Assembly (NCBI RefSeq): GCF_019175385.1
Contig: NC_083348.1
Span: forward strand, 945,001-1,009,000
Direction of reading: 5' to 3'
DNA from: Lycium barbarum
Taxonomy: Eukaryota; Streptophyta; Magnoliopsida; Solanales; Solanaceae
DNA: 64,000 nt
The notes below the pieces were generated by a model. It did not search any database and was not told the DNA's origin. It was given only the letters and a program-made list of their open reading frames with translations. Made by a program: the position numbers and the translations under genes. Of this stretch, positions 17,549 to 29,172 are shown in pieces; positions within the stretch are counted from its first letter, which is position 1; every line of letters begins with the position of its first letter.

Positions 17549-20500
17549 TGTAACGACCTGTTTCGTCGTTATACCCTTTCGGCGTCTTCGCCCTTTCCCG
17601 AGCATTGATTAGCTTCCTTTTGACCTGAGGGGATCCGTTGACACGCTTCCGAGGTGTCTAGGCCGGAGTCGGCAATTTTGGTGAAAATATAGGCTTTAAA
17701 GTGAAAGTGGTTGACCCAAAGTTAACTTTTGGGCAAACGAACCTTTTTCGGAATTCCATCAATTCCGAGAAGTCCGGATAGTCGTTTAGAACTTGTGTGT
17801 GCATTTGGTCTGTTTCCCAATGCATTCAGATGCATTTCGGGACATTGGATGGGAATTGGGACTTAAGGGATCAGTGGTTGACTCGGTCAACGAGACTTCC
17901 GTTAGAAATTCCGAGGCCACAGGCGCATTCGTATCGCATTTTTATGTGGGACTATGTATCTGGTATGTGAGCAGATGGCCTCGGGAGTTAGTCGAAAAAT
18001 CGGATCGAAACGAAAAAGCTTGGCCAGGTTCCGGTGTCTGGTGCCCGCTTTGGCGGCACCAACACTGCAGCAGCGGCATTGCTGGGGAGGTAGCCCTGCC
18101 GCTGAAGCGGTCCAAGCCTTTTTAGCTTGACCGCTGAAGCGGACAAGTGGCCGCTGAGGTGGCGCCGCTGGGGCGGTCACAATACCACTGTAGCGGGTGA
18201 CGGGCAGTTAAATCCAGTAAATGAGGCTTAGACCCTCATTATTTCATATCTCGATATTGGAGCTTAGGGATACTGTTCTTGGAGTCAAATTGAAGAAATT
18301 CTTGGAGGTAAAACCTTGTCTAATCCTTTACTCCTCATTAATCACTATCATCTTAGAATTTTCCCTTCCATTTTCCAATCCCTTAGAAATGGAATTTGAA
18401 GGAGGGTTTTGGGGGACTTTTCCCTAGGATTATAATTGATAAATTGATGATGTTGATGTTAAAATGTGATGAATCTAAGCTTAGTAACCTCATATATTCC
18501 ACTTTTAACGTTGTATTTCGGATTTAGAGAATTAGGGTTCATACCCAATTTGGGGGTTTTTACTTGAAATCATATTTGGGGCAATTCTTTCATTAAATCA
18601 ACAATTAATGGTTAGGTTATGATTACCTAGGATTCAATTTGGTATTTTACCCGCGAATTTCTCGTTTTGCCCTTATGGGCCCATTTTCCAATTTCTAGGT
18701 TAAGATGGACCTACTTGATATCATAGCAATCTTAGTATCATTCTTCATGATTTCTAATATAGAATTCGATTATGCTTAGACTACTTTGAGCTTCAGAGGA
18801 AGGGCAAGACCAAAGAGTGACTTATTGGTGTTGCAGTTCGGCAGTCCAGGTAGGTTATGGTTTACCTTTGGTGAGACTTCGTATAGCGAATCACATATTT
18901 AGATTATAATGTCGGAGACAGCAACTGAACCTTCGGGTGTGAAGTTGGGATGGATATCGCCTTAGGTTGGGCCCTGATGTGTGTTGGGACTAGCCACCCT
19001 ATTATATGTGTTTGATTGTTAAATTGTGTTGGCTTGATGCCATGTGTAGTTGGTAGATATCGAATTCTACTTGTTGTCCTGTTTCAGATAAGATTGGCAT
19101 ACCGTTGTTGGTGTTTGTACTTGGATATATTGTTGGTGTACCCACTGTTGTTACTTAAGATTATTGATATACTGTTGGCGTACCCACTGTTAGTGCTTGC
19201 TTTGATATATGTTGGCATACCCACAGTTGGTATTGTGATGTGATGCATTGTTGGCGTGCCCTGTTGAGGTACTTGTGATATTGTGCTTGATTGTTGATGA
19301 TTGACATATGTACTGCACACATTTCTCATATTTATCATGCATGGCCGATATCCGGTGATGATCCAGTATCGTTGATTGAGCGAAACTAATATTTGATAAG
19401 CTTTTTACTTAAGTGTTTGTGAAAAGGCCGATGTCCGAAGATCCATTTCGGAATCGTTGTTTATATGAAAGTGATACTTGATAAACACTTTTACTTGAGT
19501 GATTGTGAGGAGGCCGATGTCCGAGGTTCAATTTCGGAATCGTTGATTTATGAAACTGATATTTGACAGACTTTTTTGAGTGATTATGAGGAGGCCGATG
19601 TCCGATGGTTATATTCGGGCATCGTTGTTGCATGGCCGATTTCGATGTTATCCCGAAATCGTTGTTAGTGCATGGACTCCGCGGGTCCCTCAGGGTAGTG
19701 CCGGTGAGACTCCCCTGTGAGCAATTAGCCAGGGTCCCGTCTGTCCGTTGGGCAAAGATCCGGAATGGGAGGCACTTAGACTTCACGAGTCATACTGATT
19801 ATGCTATCGAGACGTCGATATATTCGTCCGGAGTACATATGTACACCTCATTTGTATGGCATGGCATCACATTCATACCATTATTGCACTGCATTGCATT
19901 GTGACTTGAGTGAGATGTTGTGATGACTGGATTGTGGTAATTGTGTTGTGATGATTAGTTTGTGATGATTCTATCGTGGTGATTGGTTCGAATCGGATGT
20001 ACTCAGACTTATTGTATTGGGGTTAGATGTTTACATCGGTGATGACGGATACTCGGTTACGATTATATTGTCTCATTCTTGGTTGGTTTATTTGCTTATC
20101 TGTCTTATTTTCTGAATTGTGTTAACTATGCTTAGTCGGCTGATGATGCCTACCAATACTGTTGTTTGTACTAACCTGCACTTGCTACATTCTTTTATGA
20201 ATGTAGAGTACCAGGTCGGATCTACTTCTCTGACTTGTGGCTGATCGACTCTTCAGCTTCCACTCGAGTTTCCAAGATGAGCATGGCGTCCGCCGGCGTT
20301 GAAGACTCTTCTATTACTTATGTCTTGTTTTCTATTCTGAGACATGATTTGGAACTACTTATGTATTATTGTTCAGACTTTTAGTATTCGGATTTAGATG
20401 CTCTTTTATGACCAGACCAGATACTGAGGTGGATTTCCTTTACTTCCGCACTTATTTATATTATAGCATATTATGAGACTTATGTTATTTTACTTCTTCT

Positions 20501-20596
20501 GCGATTTTCTATTACTTGTGAATGTTGATTTAAGGGTTCGCCTACCGAGGTGGGAAAGGTAGGTGCCCACACGACTTGTGAAATTCAGTGGTGACA
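17549..20596 (+). mobile_element. R1-family solo LTR (reference copy)
   Basis: It is 3048 bp, starts tgtaacgacctg, ends cagtggtgaca and is flanked by a perfect 5 bp TSD, cttta (17544-17548 and 20597-20601). With no internal region, this is a solo LTR left by recombination between two LTRs. Landmarks are the GC-rich dyad block (about 18040-18200), the ttggcatacccac repeat tract (about 19095-19260), the gccgatgtccgagg repeat tract (about 19385-19640) and the conserved 3' end cctaccgaggtgggaaagg. It has no coding capacity. It fixes the ends of the family for the other copies here. Confidence 0.88.
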
Positions 20597-20601
20597 CTTT
20601 A

Positions 20602-23182
20602 TATTTTCTTTATATGTTCTTTTGCAGCTTCTAAAAGCCCATTAAGTTTTGGCAACTTGATTTTTCATACAACAATATATGGTTAGGTATTAGGGAACAA
20701 ATGGCACGGTTTGTCCTTCAAATGGGCTGGTCTTTTATTTTTGCCCTTTGAATGTAATGGTCTATATTTTTTGTCCTTCAAAATTGCACTTATGACTAAC
20801 GGGCATAATTTTTTAAGGGTGCGGGATATAACTTGTGGATTATTATGATACAAAAATATAAACTTTTGCCTCATGAAAACGTTATATCTCTTGAGGGGGG
20901 AATTTAAAGACCAACACAAAATAGGGACATAAGTCCAAATGACCTAGTATTTAGCTATTGGAAGAGTCCATTTGCAACATCAACTAGGCAAATACAGAAC
21001 AAGACATCCATCAAGTACAAAATCTTTTTATCTTACCAACAACAGTTGTGATGAGATGAATACAATCCCTCCATTCTTAACCAGCTCGTGTTCGTAACTC
21101 GAAAAATGAAAAAACAAATCCTTAGAGGAGCGCTTCCTGGGTAATATGCCACACAAGTAGGAATTAGTCGGGCCTCGAAATGGATATCGAACACCGAGTG
21201 GGAAGCCAAAACACAAAAAAGAGCTTCTTATCTTCGCCAAATGATCTTAGTTGTATACTTGTATTGGATCATATATGGCCAACTCGTGTAGCACCATGAA
21301 GTTAAGGATTCAGAAATTGTCTTTCCAAGTGGCATTCGAGCCAGGTACTCTATTATATTTTAGTGACTTTCCTTAACTCCCTTCATATTTGAACGAATTT
21401 AACTTCTATATACTGATAGCATAAAGTCCATTGTCGGTATAATTTAACATGTTTGGTTTACCTTGATTTTCAAGTTATTAATTTCACTTATTATAAAGAG
21501 TCACCTATAGTTATCTTTAGACGACTTGATTGTGAAAAAAATTCTTTTAAGCTTTGTTTCAAACTATCTAGCATACAATTATCCAAGGAGCGAAAATTAT
21601 AACAGATGCCAAGTGCTAGATATTATTGCTAATTTACAGTGCTTTTAAAGTTGTTTTTCCGTCCCATCCAACTGGCTGAACATAACAATGCAGGGGTGGA
21701 TCTAGTGAAGAACCTACAGGTTTAGACTTTCTATATGTGTTAAAAGTCCCTACGTACAAATAACGAATTGCTAACTGGGGAAATTAGACGCGAAGTGTTA
21801 GAATTTGAGTCCTAACCATAAAGTTAAAATTCTGGTTCTGCCTTTGTGACAACGTTTAAGCTTCAAATAGACATGTATAATCTACAGGTGCAAATATTGC
21901 TAGAAATCATTCAATTTATTAACAGATAACACAAACCAACATTATTGGCCTTTAAACTAAGAATCAAGTATATGTATATGTTTATCATGCTGTTTCAAAA
22001 TTTGATGCCTTTATACCTCCCAATACCCAAAATAAAAATAAAAAAACTAGTCGAGTTATTAAAGGAACAAATGATTATCATGTTGTATCTAAATGTAATG
22101 CTTATGCCAAATTTGTATAAGTCGGTATCATTGAGTTGTTGTGAACAAACTATAAGATACCACCTTTTTTGTTTTGTGTCGCACATGGTTCAGTATTAAA
22201 GACGGCAATGCTAGTCCTGTTTATATGTGGACAGCAAAATTTATAATGTAGGAGAAATTTATCTAAAGTTCACATTTCTACTTTCTCACCGGACCATTGA
22301 ATTATCCGTTTATGGAAATATGATGCTATCTCCCTAGTGCAATTTCTTCTTCTCTGTCATTTATAAAGTCTCGTGGAGAACAAGATGGAAAACGTCAAAG
22401 CCTTTCTTCTTCGATTCCGTCTTCTTAATTTTCTAACAATACTGATAACACAAACCAACATTATTGGCCTCTAAACTAAGAATCAAGTATATTAGCATAG
22501 TTATCAAAGAATCAAGTATAGTAACAATACTAATAACACAAACCAACATTATTGGCCTTTATTTAGCAGGCAGTTTCAGAATTTGATGCCTTTATACCTC
22601 CCACTACAAAAAAAAAAGAAAAAAAAAAGTAGGGTAGCATAGTTATCAAAGGAACAAATGAATTACACATTTTTTGACCTTCCAAGATTATCTTAGATTA
22701 AGAAGTTCCCAAAATAAATAGTTTGACTGTTATTATGTTGTATCTAAGTGTAATGCTTATGCCAAAATTTTAAAATTGGTATCATTGAGTTGTTGGGAAC
22801 AACTGAAAGATACCATTTTTTTCATGTGTTACACATGGTTCAGTCTTTAAGTAAGTAAAGTTGGTTCTCTGTATGTGGATAGAAAAATTTATGTAGGAGA
22901 AATGTGTTTCACATTTCTAATCTTTTTCGAGACCATTGCATGATTAGTGTAAGAATTGGAATGTCCCTAGTTTAATATCTTCTTCTCTATCATTTGAAAA
23001 GTCTTGTGGAGAATAAGATGGAAAATGACAAAATATATGAGTAAATCCATCAATATCTCGGAAATTTGTAAGAAGCTACAACTCGTCAATCGACCACTGA
23101 TATATATATATATATGGATTATGATGATTGTTTTTGTAAGAACATTCTTTTATCTGTAGAATACAAAATAAAATAAAATAAA
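20602..23182. other. Upstream region of RLP pseudogene 1; no gene seen
   Basis: It is homologous to the region before RLP pseudogene 2 (about 54780-57026). Shared pieces include atggcacggtttgtccttc and caacacaaaatagggaca (20700-20940 against 54790-55020), and acaatgcaggggtggatcta (21686 against 56190). The latter begins a ~160 bp tract that I recall as a dispersed Solanaceae repeat. Near the start codon are a TA-rich stretch (about 23098-23116), which could serve as a TATA region, and an aaaataaaataaa tract directly before the ATG. I see no other gene. Confidence 0.6.
21925..23030. repeat. Tandem duplication in the RLP1 upstream region
   Basis: Two diverged copies, about 21925-22400 and 22440-23030, share acacaaaccaacattattgg, tttgatgcctttatacctcc, gttgtatctaa, cacatggttcagt and tggagaa followed by aagatggaaaa. 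The region before RLP pseudogene 2 has a single copy (about 56440-56885), so the duplication arose in the RLP1 lineage or was lost in the other. Any promoter elements here would be doubled. Confidence 0.7.
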
Positions 23183-25281
23183 ATGGGACGTTTCTTTTTC
23201 TTTTATTCACTTCTTTGTTATGTGTTGCTAAGTCAAAGCTTGTCTTCTTCCTTTATGCATCGTCGTTGCTCTCTTAGTGAAGCTTTTGCTTTGCTCCAGT
23301 TCAAGAAACCCTTTGAAATTTCTTCCTATGTCAGTGAGTGTTATACTTCTATCCCAAAAACAATGTCTTGGAATGAGAGCAGGGATTGCTGCACTTGGGA
23401 TGTAGTCACTTGTGACTTGTTAACTAGAAACATTATCAGCCTGGACCTTAGTTGCAGTCAGCTTAGTGAAAGTATTCAACCCAACAGTAGCCTCTTCCAA
23501 CTCCATCATCTTCAGAGACTTAACCTTGCTTATAATGACTTCAATTATTCTTCAATTCCAAATGGTATTGGCTGGTTGAGGAATTTGAGGCATCTCAACC
23601 TTTATAACTCTTACTTTGATGGTAAAATCCCAACAAAAATCTCATACCTTTCGTAGTTAAGTTCACTTGATCTTTCTTCTTCTATTTCTGATTTTCATGA
23701 ATCATAACTTGACCAGAGAACATTTGAACGACTGCTTCAAAACTTCACAAATCTGGAGGGGGTTTCTCTCACTTCTGTCAACATCTCATCTCTAATACCT
23801 ATGAATTTGTCTTCTTCATTAAGGTACGTGGATTTTACAGATACCAATTTGCAAGGCGTTCTGTCAGAGAGCTCTTTCTTCTGCCAAACTTGGAAAGGCT
23901 CATATTGGGTGATAACTCTTTTCTAAAAGGAGTTTTTCAAAAGATCCACCCCAGCAACACTCTGTTGGAGTTGGATATCTCAAATACAGGCATCTTTGGT
24001 GAGCTGCCTAATTCAGTTGGCACCTTGAGTTCCTTGAATAACTTGGACCTCCATGAATGTGGCTTCTTTGGTTCGATTCCTGATTCTAATGGCAACCTAA
24101 CCCAAATTAGGGAGTTATATTTATAAGGTAATCATTTCACTGGACAGATTCCTAATTCCATTGGCAACCTAACCCAAATTAGGGAGTTAGATTTAGGTAA
24201 TAATAATATCAGCGGCCCTATTCCTTCAACAATCTCCAAACTGAAATAGCTCACACTTTTAGATCTTTCATCTAACTCCGTTAGAGGCAAAATTCCCAAT
24301 GTTTTCTATAACCTACAAGAGCTATTTGAATTGGATCTTTCTAATAACAGCTTTATTGGCCCATTTCCCTCTTCAATTTTAAGCTTGTCACATCTTGAAA
24401 GCTTAGACTTGTCGAGTAATTCCCTATTTGGCCCACTGCCTAGCAATGCCAGCATGCTGCAAAAGCTATATGGTCTAGATTTGTCTCACAAATAACTGAA
24501 TGGAACAATACCCTCTTGGGTGTTTAGCCTCCCTTCCTTAGTCATTTTAAGGCTCAATCATAATTAATTCAGTAGAGTGGTTGATGAGCTCAAAACAAAC
24601 CCAGCATTATGGAAGTTGGATTTAAGTCCTAATCAACTCAATGGTCCTTTTCTTCAATCACTTGAGAATCTCATTAACCTAACCCACCTTGACGTTTCAT
24701 CAAATAACATGGATGCAGGAATAAATATCACTTTTCCTAGCCTAGCATATTTGTTGTTATCATCTTGTGAACTGAATGCTTTTCCACACTTATTGAGAAT
24801 TCAGCCGCACTTGTGTTGTTGGATCTTTCTAATAATAAGATTGATGGTCCAAGCCCTAACTGTTTTAACGGCATGAGGTGGGACTCATTGAAGTACCTAA
24901 ACCTTTCTCATAACTCACTTACAAGACACATGGAACAACTTCATCACCCTACTCCACAATATCTTGATCTTAAATTTAACTTCCTTCAGGGTCGACTACC
25001 TTCATCCTTTTGTAACATGAGCAGCCTTACATTTCTAGATTTATCCCACAATTACTTCAATGACTCTATTCCAAATTGCTTGGGCAAAATGGTTAGGCTA
25101 TCTGCGCTAGACTTGAGAAGAAATAGTTTTACTGGAAGTCTTCTATCGTTATGTGCACAGAGCACTTCATTGAGTACCATTGTCTTGAATGGTAATCGAT
25201 TTGAAGGACTTTTCCTTGTGTCATTTCTCAATTGTACCGGTTCAGAAGTCCTTGATATGGGGAATAACGCTATAAATGACA
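23183..25281 (+). pseudogene. RLP pseudogene 1, 5' part (Cf-9/Hcr9-like LRR receptor-like protein)
   Basis: It encodes a signal peptide (MGRFFFFYSLLCYVLLSQS), an N-terminal cap with the CCTW motif, then leucine-rich repeats. Intact members of this family are plasma-membrane immune receptors with extracellular LRRs and no kinase; they signal through SOBIR1-type partners. This copy is dead: a stop at 23654-23656, a frameshift between there and 23890, stops at 24124, 24247, 24493 and 24565, another frameshift near 24800, and element B inserted at 25282 in a late LRR. The start is the ATG that opens the signal peptide and is conserved in pseudogene 2. The gene resumes at 37656. Confidence 0.88.
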
Positions 25282-27777
25282 TGTTACACCCCGTATCTTC
25301 GAAGAAGCACTTATCAAATTTGAAACATAAGTACGTTGAGTTATGGTTAAGTAAAACTACTTTGGAATATAAGGAGCAAGCATTATTAAGTATATTTAAC
25401 GATTTAAGAATGTATATAAGGTATACCGGAAGGTTTTATAAGGAAATGAGTGGAAGAAATGGAGTGTACGACTTTGGAGAAAGGATGGGTAAAGTTTCGT
25501 GTGAAAATTTTGGTCCAAATTGAGGGAAGAATATCTCTTAGCATATGAAGTGTTTTAAGGTGTTTTAAAAACCTAAAATGAAGTTCATCGAGTCTGGTTT
25601 CCAACGCAACAAACCGCTCATCAATAGAACATCAGGGTAGATAATTATGGACGTTACAAGTTCGGCTGACAAAGCAAAAATGCGTGCTACAGTACTGCTA
25701 CAGTAACCGACCTGCTACAGTGCTGCTACAGTGACCCCCCGAATTTGAACCTTATAAAAGGGGAAAACCCTCATTTTTTTCACCAAAAATCAGATTGGGA
25801 ACTCAGCAACATATAAGGGTATTTTTGTCATAAAGAAAGTGAGGAATTGGAGTGATTTTGATTCGTCGAGGCTCGGGTAGTGCATAATCGTAATTCTAGT
25901 ATTGTTGTGCGGTGGATTTTGATGTGGATTCCAATTGAATATTGAAGATATTGCTATTTCAACAAGAAAAAAGTATGAATTTCTCTTTATTAATATTACT
26001 TTTGGTTTATTCACGAAGATAGAGTGTTTAAATGGTCGTATAATAAAGTTGTCAGTTGTGGAAATTGGAAAAACGTCGTGAGGGATATTTTATGGTACAT
26101 ATTGGTGTTGGAGATGATGTTATTAATATTTATATTGTTTTTGTTGTTGTTGGTTGCTGAATTGAGATTTCGGGCTAGGCATATAAATAGAGGAGATGCT
26201 GCCAAAATTTTGGCAGATTATAGAAAAGTTTACTTGAAAGTTTAGCACAAATATACTACGATGAGTCTAACGATAGTGTGCATCCTCTTAAATGTATACT
26301 TGCGAGCTCGTACGAATAAGTGTAGATAATTGGAGGCTGAACAAATATGTTAAGGCTCGTCCCTTTCTTTCAAGGGTATGATTCTGATGTTATGATTCCA
26401 TAAATGTTTCCATAACCTTCTTGTTTTCAAAAGGTAGAAGTTCATGATTCTTAAAGCTTCTCATGATGTTAAAGATGAGAATGATTCTATGATGATTATA
26501 AAGATGATGATGATTTTATGTTTAAAAATTCCAAGCTTATGATTTCAATGTGAATATGAGAATGTTGAGCTATTTCATCAATTTCTCGATTCTATTCATT
26601 GTTGTTGATCTCACCTTATAATAATTGTTCCTTCAAGGTGAGAAAGAGCGATGATGATTATTCCATAATATAATCGGAGGTTACTGACCTTACGTTACTC
26701 CGATAGAGTCATAGCGTTCTTGGGCTCTCATGCATGCTTCTCATGTTATAATATATTTATGTACATATTTACATAACCGAGTCCCTTACTAAAGGGCCGG
26801 GTATGGTATATATTTATATAACCGAGTCCCTTACTAAAGGGTCGGGTACGATATATATTTACAAAACCGAGTCCCTTACTAAAGGGCTGGGTACGGTACA
26901 TATTTATATAACCGAGTCCCTTACTAAAGGGCCGGGTACGGTATATATTTACATAACCGAGTCCCTTACTAAAGGGTCGGGTAGAGTATATATTTACATA
27001 ACCGAGTCCCTTACTAAAGGGCCGGGTACGGTATATATTTACATAACTGAGTCCCTTACTTAAGGGCCGAGTACGGTATATATTTATATAACCGAGTCCC
27101 ATAATGGGCCGAGTACGGTATACAGAGTATTTATATGCATGACTCACCACATAAGGTACAGATGCATTGGTATCCCTTGATTATCATACTTATCTCATGT
27201 CATCTTTCCATTCAGTCATGACCTTCACTACTGTGTTTCATGCTTTACATATTCAGTACATTTTCCGTACTGACCCCCTTTCTTCGAGGGCTGCGTTTCA
27301 TGCCCGCAGGTGCAGACACTCAGTTTGGTGATCCTCCAGCCTAAGACTTCTGCTCAGCTGCTTGGAGAGCTCCATTGTTCCCGAGCTTGAGTCATTTTGG
27401 TACAGATCCTTTGATATAGACTTATGCATATCCAGGGGTACAGCTGGGCCCTGGCCCGTCATATGACTGTTATATTCTTAGAGGTCTGTAGACATGTATG
27501 GGTTTGTTTATATGTTTTGGTCAGCTATATCGACATAGTTCGTTTGGATTTTCCCGTATATAGTAGCAGCCTTGTCGGCTTGCATATTTTGTTATGTTTT
27601 GGTTAACTATGACTCCTCGGGAGACAGGTTCATTTTGATATATGACATTATGAGTCTACAGCATGCTTTCACAAATTTCCATATTGTCCTTAGTTTCAAT
27701 CTGATTATATCTAGTAGGTTTGTATACGAGTGTCCAGCTGGGGCACTAGTCATGGCCCATCGGCTTGGGTCGTGACA
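25282..27777 (+). repeat. Element B 5' LTR
   Basis: It is 2496 bp, starts tgttacaccccgtatcttc and ends gggtcgtgaca. It contains an array of eight 45 bp repeats (26755-27120). The 3' end, including ttcagtacattttccgtactg and catgcccgcaggtgcaga, has a clear counterpart in the element C LTR, which points to a shared LTR ancestry. Confidence 0.88.
26755..27120. repeat. 45 bp minisatellite in element B 5' LTR
   Basis: Eight copies of a 45 bp unit containing ataaccgagtcccttactaa then agggccgggtacgg. Each unit holds a short hairpin (ccctt, loop acta, aaggg). Because 45 is a multiple of three and the unit lacks stops in some frames, both strands show repetitive open frames; these are not genes. The same array in the 3' LTR has about eleven copies. 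Confidence 0.9.
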
Positions 27778-27781
27778 GAAG

Positions 27782-27793
27782 TGGTATCAGAGC
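27782..27793 (+). other. Primer-binding site of element B
   Basis: tggtatcagagc begins four bases after the 5' LTR and matches the 3' end of initiator tRNA-Met. The following ~150 bases (gtctacagaccgtgtctagt, gtgttgtgcaccacatctat) are clearly related to the leader of element C after 43300. Confidence 0.88.
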
Positions 27794-28394
27794 AGTTTAT
27801 CCTCGGAGTGTCTACAGACCGTGTCTAGTAGAGTCTTATTTATCAGTGTGTTGTGCACCACATCTATAAATAGGAAGCTACAGGACATTTAGGATGTCAT
27901 CTTTCTTCAGTAGAGCCAATGATAGGAAAGCTCGTTCTTGGTACGATTTTTGTTGAGTTGCAGGATTGTATTGGGGAAGAGGACAAGTTCAGTTAATGGG
28001 AGCGTAAGTGAGGCTTCGAAGGGGGACATGAGACCCGTATCACCCGTCGACTCAGGATCGAGGATGTTAAGAGGTATAAGAAAAATCATCTGCTATTCCA
28101 TTGAGACGGACCCATTGGAGGATGTGGCTCCAGTAGGAGGAGACCCGACTGAGAAATCATATGACAAAGACCCGTTTAAGGGTTCACGAGACTCCTGTGG
28201 ACGAAGACGTAATTGAGGAAGTACAGAGTTTGGCACATCTAGATTTTTCCTACATTTCTACGTTATGTTATGCCAGACTAGTAGACAGTGGGAAGACAAG
28301 GATGAAGAGCACACTTCACTCTATATCCCACCAGATTAGGCTAAGGACCGATCGGCTATAGCTATATGAGTCTTTTATGGAAATTTCCTATGTG

Positions 28395-28519
28395 TGTGCA
28401 TTTACTGTAGATTATTACTTAATAGCAACGAGCGTATGTGCATTTACTGTAGATTATTACTTAATAGCAACGAGCGTATGTGCATTTACTGTAGATTATT
28501 ACTTAATAGCAACGAGCGG
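28395..28519 (+). repeat. 42 bp tandem triplication
   Basis: Three essentially identical units containing tgtgcatttactgtagatta and ttacttaatagcaacgagcg follow each other. The near identity suggests a recent expansion inside element B. It has no coding meaning. Confidence 0.9.
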
Positions 28520-29097
28520 AAATCCTTAAGGGACCAATAACCAAAGTATTTATAAGTAACTGCGATTAAGATGCTTTCGCCACCATTGGGAATCTTGAAA
28601 GTTTGGATGAAAAGTAGTCATACATGCAGATTGAAGGTGATAATTGAGGATTTCAAAGGCCAAAATAGCATTTGCTTAGTCGAAAGAGTAAGAGATCCTT
28701 TTTAATCGGGAGGGAGATGCATTATGAAAATTTATTGGGACCCATTAGAACTTCAACTTGTTCTAGGTCATGTGAGTGGATGTGATCGTACCAGCACTAA
28801 CGTACCGGATCCTATTAGCACCCAAAGGTTAAGCGTGCTAGGGTGAGAGTAATACTAGGATGGTTGACCCCCTGGAAAGTATATTAAGAGTCCTACAAAT
28901 TCAGACATAAGAGACAGATGAGAAGCTAGAGTAACCTAAGGGAAATTGGAGTATGCAGAGTGGTTGGAAACCCTAAAAGATGGCGAAGGATGAGGAGGAC
29001 TAGACTGGCAAAGAGAAAGAAGGTGCATCAAAGCTCTAGAATTAGGATGAGTTCGAAGAGTATTGGGAAGTACTTTGTAAGCGACGCGTTAGTAAAC

Positions 29098-29165
<68 letters not shown>

Positions 29166-29172
29166 GTGTGTG
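29098..29172. repeat. TA/GT microsatellite
   Basis: A short (TA)n run leads into about 25 GT dinucleotides with a few interruptions. It lies in the non-coding interior of element B. Confidence 0.95.

Noticed and set aside
26755..27120. CRISPR-like regular repeats
   Set aside because: The units follow each other without unique spacers and lie inside a plant LTR; it is a minisatellite.
26746..27150. Long repetitive open frames on both strands (and at 36569-37022)
   Set aside because: They come from the 45 bp minisatellite, whose unit is 15 codons and lacks stops in some frames. There is no domain, and the array lies in an LTR.
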